Source: Capsicum annuum (lineage: Eukaryota > Streptophyta > Magnoliopsida > Solanales > Solanaceae). Taken from it: a DNA stretch of 64,000 nt. Positions 56,489-64,000 of the stretch are shown here, piece by piece. A program made the translations under genes and the position numbers. Within the stretch, counting starts at the first letter, position 1. Each line of letters starts with the position of its first letter. The stretch is from assembly GCF_002878395.1 (NCBI RefSeq), contig NC_061119.1:44853489-44917488 (forward strand), written 5' to 3'. The notes beneath the pieces are model-generated. The model saw only the letters and a program-made list of their open reading frames with translations, was not told the origin of the DNA and searched no databases.

Positions 56489-59400
56489 TGTAACACCCCA
56501 ATTTTCTGAACTGGAATGCTACACAGTGCTCATTACCCCGAAGGACCACAAGCTAACCCAGGACTGATATCTGTACCTATATACTGCATAATATATCATA
56601 AAATGCATAAATATGAACATGGAAGGCCATAAGGTTTGAACTGACAAAACATCTGAAAACAAAATGTCTGAAAAAGGTATAACAATATGAAATAAGTCAT
56701 AAATACTGAAAATAATGAGATCTGAATATCTAATCTGATATCTAGTCTGAAAGCCTCTAACTGAACTGAATAGGGAGTTGAAGGAACATGTCTCCAACTA
56801 ACTCCATATAGCAACTGAATAGTAAATGTAGCAATAATCATATCATCCTCGAATGAGAAGTACTCACAGCAAACTCTGAACATTAGAATACTACTGCTGA
56901 TCTGGAGCTCGTGCCTCTGAACCTATGGTGTAACATAAGAGAAAGAACCATAGCGCAAATGCGTTAGTACGTCTGAATGTACTGAGTATACGAGTAAGGT
57001 AGGCTAAATGCAAAGGGTTATATGCATGAACAATGCTGACTAATATGAACGTGAGAATACATACATACATACATAACTGTAACTGAACTCGTGGAGATAC
57101 TAGCTACTGAGTCTGAATACTGACAACATGAGTATACTGATACTGAGATACTGAATAGATGAACGACTATTTTTGACAATTCGAATTATGAAGAACCGGT
57201 CTAGTTGACTGTGTCTAATAGTCCTGAAGCTGAGTACTGATAGTATAAGTTCTGAGAATTGGTAATAATGATAACATGAGTGACTGTATCTGAAAATTCT
57301 TAATCTGATGGAACTATCTGAGTCCTGTACTGTATTTGAGTTGACTATATCTAACAATCCTGATATATTGAAATCTGAAGAACTATCTGAGTTTTTTACT
57401 AAGACTGGGTGACTAGCTGACAGTCCTGAAATCAGTAACTAAAAATATGGGAGGTAGTTTTTTAACCGACATACTCCATATATACCATTACGGCTAAGCT
57501 GGGATCCAATCTCTGCCCTAACTGGAGGGGTGTTAATACCGCGCCACTTGTAAGGATAGTTGTGAGTGACCCTTATCTGGCAGGTACTCAAAGTGAGAAT
57601 GGTGGAACCTAAACTGACAGGTTAAGCCACCTCATCAACCCTAATCTAGTAGACAAATATATCTCAACCTATGCTGGATATGTAGTTCTGGAACACAAGG
57701 ATGACTGCTAAGAATCACACCCTAAACTGGTAGGTGAGTTTCCATCCTTGGGTTTACTCGGTGCTAACATCTACTCCCATCTGAAGGACACTAAACTGAA
57801 TAACTAAGCTGAACTAAATAACTGAACTAAACTAATTAGCTAAACTGATACTGATTAACTAGACTGATACTAGTGGTATTGTTTAGCGGAGCTAAACTAA
57901 GTTTAATGGATTCCAATAACTGACGGAAATATACTGAGTTCTGAGGATTGGTTGAGAGTACTGAAGTTACTGAGATTGACTTTGAATACTGAGGTTACAG
58001 ATATTACTGATTACTGAGATCACTGAGATTACTGAACTACTAAGATTACTGATGTTACTGAGCACTGAAATTACTGAACTACTGAGTTTTCCTGAGTCAT
58101 ATGACTGACTGAATTCTACTGAATCATGGCTTGATTTTTTATATCATGAAACATGACATGGCTCTAGGCACACAGCTATATTTTCAGGTACGAATACCCC
58201 CAGGACTCGATGGAAGGAAACAGCCACAACATGACTGACTTGATCATAAAATTGGAGTCCACAATTCACATTGTCATAAGTAGGGGATATTATACTTCAT
58301 GTAGTTCTTCAACATCTAAAGCATGGTAGGGAGTGCATGGATATATTTCATGTACATAATTCATATCTTCATTATCATACATTCTGCATACCACACCAAT
58401 AACAACACATAAATAGCATGGAAATCCATATTGAAGTGTATAGCTAACATGAACTTTTCATTTAAATATCATGAAATCATGTAAATATGAAGTTCTAGAA
58501 TCCTAGGCATTTTATCAAACACCTTGCATGTATTCTTTAAGGAATAGGTGGATTTCATACTTGCACCATATTAAACCATCTAAAGCTCATGGTTTTCAAT
58601 TAACAAACATATATATTCTATGAAAACACCTTTAGACATCACATTAAAACTTAAACAACAATCGTCAACATGTACATACTCATATGACCACAAAAAGTTT
58701 ACAAAATAATATTTAAAACATGGTTCTTGAGCTCTATGAATGGATTGGATCCATAGATGAACACTACGCATACCTTAGATTAAGAATTCGTGAAGATCGA
58801 CGGTGAAATTTCCTTGAAATAGACTCTTCTATGAAAACCCTAGGGCTTGTTCTTGAGAGTTTTGATCTTGAGAAGAAACCCTAATCTTTTGGTTGAGAGT
58901 GTATGAGAGCTTTTTGAGATGTTTAACTAAAGAGAATGGAAGATAATACGCTCCTTGAGGGTTATAAGTCGTGGGAAGTGAAGGAAAAAGACCAAAATAC
59001 CTTTACTAAAATAAATTCCCAGTTGCTGAAAATCATAGCTGATGACATTTGTGACAAGGCATCAAAAGTGTGGTTATCTACCATGAATGTCGTCACACAG
59101 AAGCTGGTTTCTGCCTAAGGCTGACAACCTTCGTGGTAAGGCGTCACAAATGTGGTAAGCTACCACGAATGCCGTCACTTAGGAGCTGGTTTCTGCCTAA
59201 GGCTGACGACGTTTGTGGTAGGGCATAACAAATGAGGTAAGATACCATGAATGTCATCACTTAGGAGCTGGTTTCTACCTAAGGCTGACGACCTTCGTGG
59301 TAGGGCATCATAAATGTGGTAAGCTACCACGAATGTCGTCACACAATTTCCAGCCTGACATGTTGGAGTAAAATAGGAATAACTCTTTGCTTCGATATCG

Positions 59401-59697
59401 GATTTATGAAAAATTAGTATTGTTGGAAATCTAATTCAATTATCTATCTGCTGATAGGTCATGAGCTCAAAAATTCCAATTATAATAAGATATATGCTCG
59501 TTAGAAGTTGACTATACCAATATCCTTCTCAAGAATTCAATCGGTAAGGAATGTTTTGATTCTTCTGATAGCTGGGATTTGTTTGAAGCCTTAATATACA
59601 TCTAACTTACTCATAAAACTATAAAAGAACCATGATGTACTATGCATGAGATTGGTACATGGGTCTAATATTGTTTTGGATTTTTTGGGGTATTACA
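56489..59697 (-). repeat. Solo LTR of a chromovirus subfamily, inside element D gag
   Basis: These 3209 bp run from TGTAACACCCCAATTTTC to GGGGTATTACA, flanked by GGGTG (56484-56488) and GGGCG (59698-59702), a 5-bp duplication with one transition. The first 300 bases align with the other chromovirus LTRs (CCGAAGGACCACAAGCTAAC, AGTTGAAGGAACATGTCTCC). The interior is more divergent and longer. Its U3 module is an 82-bp tandem array at about 59022-59350. Confidence 0.85.
59022..59350. repeat. 82-bp tandem repeat in LTR U3
   Basis: About four copies, with starts at roughly 59022, 59104, 59186 and 59268, each contain CTGGTTTCTGCCTAAGGCTG, then CTTCGTGGTA-GGCATCA, then GCTACCACGAATGTCGTCAC. Within each unit TTCGTGGTA and TACCACGAA are inverted to each other, so every unit can form a hairpin. 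Differences between copies are mostly C/T and G/A changes. Confidence 0.85.
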
Positions 59698-60625
59698 GGG
59701 CGCGTGAGGTAATTTGGCTAGACATGATGAGTTTAACTCTGAGAAGGAGGATAAGTACCTGGATATAGAGTTGATAAGTTTCTGAGCCAAGGGAAAAGGG
59801 TCAAATCAGGATATTTAGGACTCAAGGCAAAGGAATCAAGTTTGGAACTATTATGGGGATAGGTATAGGGATTACAGCACAGAGAGAGATGGTAACTAGA
59901 GGTGAAAGGATGACTATAAGAAGAAGAGTGGTATGTATATTCTACTTGGGAACCGCGATGCTGATTCGATGATAAAAGCTTTACTTGCAAAGCTGGTTAA
60001 GGGATCAAAGAATCAAGAGAGTTGACTTAAGAATACTAAGCAAAATATTTTGGGACTGATCTAAAAGGTAGAATTGCATGCTACTGCGATTAAGTAGCTA
60101 GAGCACCAGATTGGTCAAATATCGGCTATATTGAATCAGCATTAATCAGGCACTCTTCCAAGTAATATTGTGGAGAATCCAAAGAATGAAAATCAGTGTC
60201 TATCCATCACCACTCAGAGTGATAAGGCTACTATTGATCCTCTTATACCAATAATTAATAAGGTGAGGAATTATACTATAGATCTTGATAATGCACCTAA
60301 AGCTAAAAATGAAAAGTTGGTTACTAATGGTGAAACATCTTAAAAATTGCAAGGTGTTGAGAAAAGAGTTAAAACTGATGAAGGAACGGGTAAAGAGGTT
60401 GAACCAATTTTGATGACTATTCCAAGACCTCCCCCACCTTTTTCTCAAAGGCTGAAAAAGAAACAAGAAGAAGGGAAATGTCAGAAATTCATGTCTATAT
60501 TGAAGGAGTTGTCTGTGAATATACCTTTTGTGGAAGCATTAGAGTAGATGCTCGAGTATGCAAAGTTCATGAAGGACATAGTGATGAAGAAGCAAATGAT
60601 GAGTTTTGAGCATACTAATAATATC
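59698..60625 (+). pseudogene. Element D gag, 3' part (broken, truncated)
   Basis: This continues gag after the solo LTR: RQRNQVWNYYGDRYRDY, then VELHATAIK, HQIGQISAILNQH and SGTLPSNIVENPKNENQ. The end of gag before protease follows at 60347-60547 and beyond: PRPPPPFSQRLKKKQEEGKC, QKFMSILKELSVNIPFVEAL, YAKFMKDIVMKKQ. These are standard Athila/Tat landmarks. Reading stops at 60625, where element E begins, just before the protease would start. Confidence 0.8.
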
Positions 60626-61750
60626 TGATTACGCCCAAGGGCACACACAAGTGTACGTGGTCTCACTAAGTAATGCACTTACCTTAAATAAAGCCGAATA
60701 TCGATCCTTGAGAAACTTGTATCCACAACTATCTAGGTCAAGTTCAACTATTGACATTAAAGTGGTGCAATTTGACCAAAAGAGTTTTGAAAGTTTGTAA
60801 ACTAAAATAATGCCAAAAAGTAAGGATGTTGGACAAACAATGGATGAAAACCCAGGGTTAAGACATTGTGAACAATCATACTATGAAAATTAACATCATT
60901 CATTAGATTACTTATCTTGGTTTTTGATTCATAAGGTTTATCGTATGATCATGGTCTCCTAACCTCTATTCTTCTACCTAACTGGACATTACAACTACAT
61001 CATTGAGCAGGGATGCAATAATCCATTTAGATACATTAAGATATCATCCTATATGTGAACCAAGAAAGTCTTCTAGGTATATCCCTATCCTAGATGCTAA
61101 TTCAAATTTCATATTTCAAAAAACAATAATAACCTTACTCTATTCATCCCCACGTTCTATCTTATTATTCCCCCTCCTGAGTTCACAAGGTAGACAATAT
61201 ATGTATTCTAAGGCCGTGAATCCTTAAAATAGTGAAAACAAGAATAAAAAACAACCAAATAAGATAATGAATCCAAACAAACTCAATTCAATGCGAAAGT
61301 AAACATGTTCTTGGCCTTAACCCCAAAAAGGGAGCTTTTAGCCACTCATGGACATAGTCGTAATCAAGATGAATAAAAACATGATAAAGTCCACTAAAAA
61401 TATAAAGTAATGAAATAAAAACACTAATTGAATTTTTTTCTGGCCCCTCTCCAAGTTTCAAAGCCATCCAAGGTGTGTAACATAAAGTACAACTATCCTA
61501 TTTATAGAAGGGAAAAACTATCGAGTTTTTGCACGAGGTCACATCGTGAAGTTAATTTTCCACGTCTAGCTGTGAAATGTGCCCTGATCATGGATACTCA
61601 CTATTTTGGGTACCTTAGGAAGCTCCTGGTGTATGGAGCGCACCATTTTTCCCTCGCTTTGGTCCGCGACGCGCCCTTGACATCCAAGCCTTTTTGTGTT
61701 GTTTCCACCTGATTTGAAGCTTGTAAATCCTTAATATATCATCATAATCA
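60626..61750 (-). repeat. Element E 3' LTR (right end approximate)
   Basis: The left end TGATTACGCCCAAGGGCACA abuts element D gag. The right end is proposed at ATAATCA (61750), making inverted termini TGATTA/TAATCA. A GC-richer module lies at about 61530-61690 (CGAGGTCACATCGTG, TCCGCGACGCGCCC) near the proposed U3 end. The second LTR is out of the window, so this could not be checked by pairing. Confidence 0.5.
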
Positions 61751-64000
61751 ACTCAAAAAGAATATTATAGAATTAAACACAACAAATTAGACCTCAAAAC
61801 ATCATAACATCCAAGACAATGAGCTAGAAACTTAAGCTAAGAATACTAGTTTTGCCCCTTTGATCTTTTACTTGGTTTTGACTCTTATCTTGATTCAATT
61901 GCACTTTAAACACTACAAAAAAATTTTCCACTCATAATTAAACAATAATACCATTAGGAACTCATTACACTTGGTAGAATCCATTGAAATCAACTAGAAC
62001 AATACCTAGCTCATGCTAGTAACACTAGTTTTCTCATTTGAACTCTATGTGACCAAATTAAGTAGAAACTTGTTTGAAATACACCTTAAACATTATAATA
62101 AAGTAATTACACACTTTGGTTCTCAATTATATCATCATTCACTCTTAAATCACACAAGAAGTCCTCAAAATAAGGTTAAATAAGCTAAGATAACAACACT
62201 AAGGTGCACAAATCCACCTCAGATCATGAACCCACACTGAAATCCTTGTTTGTACTTGAACAACTCTTTACTTTAAACATAATAAGATGAGGTGACTCCA
62301 CACTTCTACTACACACAAGACAGTCAATCTAGTACTACAATGACTACACAGAATTCAAGTTTCTTCGATAAGCATGTTATGTACATAATTGACAGTTCAA
62401 GAATACTACTCCAAAACATCCTATCCTCATAAATTAACTCATCTAGTTAGCTAACACATGAACCTTGTTCAATCAAAGACATCATATAACTCACCCAACA
62501 TTCATCAAACATATGCCCTTACAATAAGAAAGTTACCCATAGTCACTCACATTAATGCTACTTTTAACCAATTGGGTACAAGAATCAAATTTCGATCACT
62601 CTCACAAAGAATTGACAAGTTACATATAATGAACCATAAGCTTTCCCCTAGTGTAGTGTTCAACTAATATCAGAATGATGAATCTTAGGATCAAATAGGT
62701 CTTTAATGGTTGTAATATAGGCTAAGGGTCGGGTAGGAACTATTTTGGCCAAGAATAGTGACTATCTTCCCTAAGCGCTTCAATACATCACATTTTTCAA
62801 TTAAGACCAATCTCTAACAACCAATTTACACTACTTTTGTCAACCCACATCTTTTGTTTTTCCCCATCTCATTAAGCTCATTCATATATACTATGGTGGG
62901 AGTATACTATGTACACATCATTTGATTTTACCTTTCTTCACACCCATTATATGTTATGCACCCCTATGATAGCCACCCTCAACCTAAGCAATTGTCTTAG
63001 TTGAGATGCAAAATGTCCAAGGAGGACCAGGGTTAAAACAGGTTTATTGTAACATGATTGGGCTAAAAATAGGAATTTTTTAGTACAAATTTCACTAACT
63101 CCCAACCACAACACAAATATTTTTACACACCAATAACTATCACTCTGGGGCTTCAATTTCACCTTTCTCCTACTTGAATTTTCAACTCCTTAAATTAATT
63201 AAGTTTACACTAAAGCACTTAGGAGCTTGGATTAAATTAAGGTCAATCAAAGAAGGGATTAGGCTACATATGAGGCTGCCAAGGAAAAGCTAAAGGCTCA
63301 GTGGGGATAACTAGGATTATGGAAAAGGGTCGGTTAAAAGAAGCTATGAAACACGGCTATCAAAGAAATGCCTATTTCATCTCCTACACCCACACTCTTT
63401 ATTTCGCTTTGTATACATACCAGGAAAGTTCTAGACATCATATGCAACGAGGAATACACAACAAACTTACACACACATAGCATATTCTCAACTCAAGTGG
63501 GATCATCATAGACTCTTAACTAAACAACCACATGAATTCAAATTAAGCCAACAAGTACAGGAGTCATAATCATGATCCTAGGAGTCTAAATTATAGTTAT
63601 TCACACAATCAACATGCTCTTTACAACAAAAACACTTGTATCATGCATTCAAATATAGCACCAACAAGAACATCTTACTCATTCCTAACACGAAAAAAAA
63701 TTAAATGTACTCCTAAAACTGGGAATTTCCCCACCCCACACTTAAAAATCTACTTTGTCCCTAAAGTATACTTAAAAGGTAGAGATAGAAATACTCCCTG
63801 AGGCCTCTAGGCCTATCTAGTAGCATCTTTATAAATTAAGGGGGTCTGGGGACCCCACACTCAGTCTTCGCCAAGATCTTTAGCTTAAGTTTTTAGGTAC
63901 TTAGACTTACCATCAACCTGTGACTCAACATAAACTAAAACTAATGAAGTAAAAACTAAAAATATTGAAAATAAAACATACCTTAACTTGGTTTGCCTCC
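61751..64000 (-). other. Element E 3' untranslated region
   Basis: No reading frame here is convincing; the 60-75 codon frames at 62458 and 62947 lack any family match I know. The sequence resembles the long 3' non-coding part of element F in base composition and in the shared block near 62977-63032. Confidence 0.4.

Larger units (their letters stand above)
51162..60625 (+). mobile_element. Element D: Athila-like gypsy, plus strand, interrupted three times
   Basis: D consists of a 5' LTR (51162-55255, holding a solo LTR), a degraded Asp-type primer site, and gag (55330-60625, holding another solo LTR). It ends abruptly at 60625, where element E is inserted. LTR and gag match element F, which is on the opposite strand; for example CACTTTTGATGCTTAAAA starts both LTRs, and FDITSVMIQLLNLK is in both gags. 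D itself lies inside element C. Its pol should be found on the far side of element E. Confidence 0.78.
60626..64000 (-). mobile_element. Element E: Athila-like gypsy, 3' part only (continues past the window)
   Basis: It begins with an LTR at 60626 and continues into a 3' region sharing a block with element F. The block TGTCCAAGGAGGACCAGGG, with the preceding CACCCTCAACCTAAGCAATT, lies near 62977-63032, compared with about 26062-26125 in F. A purine-rich stretch on the minus strand (GTGTGGGGTGGGGAAATTCC) lies near 63724-63743. No coding domain is reached before 64000. Orientation is inferred from the match to F. Confidence 0.6.

Noticed and set aside
58936..59118. 60-codon plus-strand frame overlapping the 82-bp array
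   Set aside because: It covers only the first repeat unit, is not open through the others, and is antisense to the LTR.
1..64000. Endogenous pararetrovirus or other integrated plant virus
   Set aside because: All reverse transcriptase pieces are accompanied by gypsy-type integrase and LTRs. No movement-protein or coat-protein frame of caulimovirus type was seen.

Overview
This window is plant nuclear DNA from a repeat-dense, gene-poor region. It is probably Solanaceae; pepper or a relative is my best guess, made from recalled family resemblance and not from a search. The DNA is AT-rich and packed with Ty3/gypsy LTR retrotransposons, solo LTRs, a TRIM, MITEs and Helitron- and MULE-like pieces, all with many stops and frameshifts. 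I see no intact host gene, rRNA, tRNA or CRISPR array.

Left half (about 1-40,300). The frame of this half is a broken minus-strand plant-mobile-domain (PMD) gene. Its C-terminal half lies at about 1,030-2,059 and its N-terminal half at 39,721-40,260. About 37.7 kb of nested retroelements separates them. The outermost insertion is element X, a small non-autonomous LTR element with an initiator-Met primer site and an unrecognised ORF. X's interior appears twice (2,470-4,954 and 20,783-38,102). Between the copies sits a three-LTR array, LTR1-A-LTR2-B-LTR3 (4,955-20,782), made of chromovirus-type gypsy elements on the minus strand. An unequal crossover between LTRs explains this layout. The second X copy also carries a MULE-like insertion with a DUF247 gene tail (about 21,800-23,046). 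It further carries a complete 14.1-kb Athila-like element F on the minus strand (23,666-37,779, perfect 5-bp target duplication) and a 1.2-kb TRIM inside X's 3' LTR (38,449-39,626).

Middle (40,261-47,903). This part holds two related foldback MITEs in a tandem duplication, a solo copia-type LTR with a perfect target duplication (41,170-42,147), a probable non-autonomous Helitron with internal tandem copies (42,905-44,200), and the 3' LTR of chromovirus C, which is swollen by a strange AT-rich, strand-asymmetric block.

Right half (47,904-64,000). Chromovirus C (minus strand) is cut at 51,161 by element D, an Athila-like element on the plus strand. D is itself interrupted by a solo LTR inside its 5' LTR (51,710-54,241), a second solo LTR inside gag (56,489-59,697), and another Athila-like element E on the minus strand that starts at 60,626 and leaves the window.

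The most interesting recurring feature is in the U3 part of the LTRs. Nearly every long LTR carries, at about the same distance from its U3 end, a cluster of short CpG-containing motifs. The motifs differ strongly between copies whose flanks align well. This looks like swapping or rapid turnover of regulatory cassettes.
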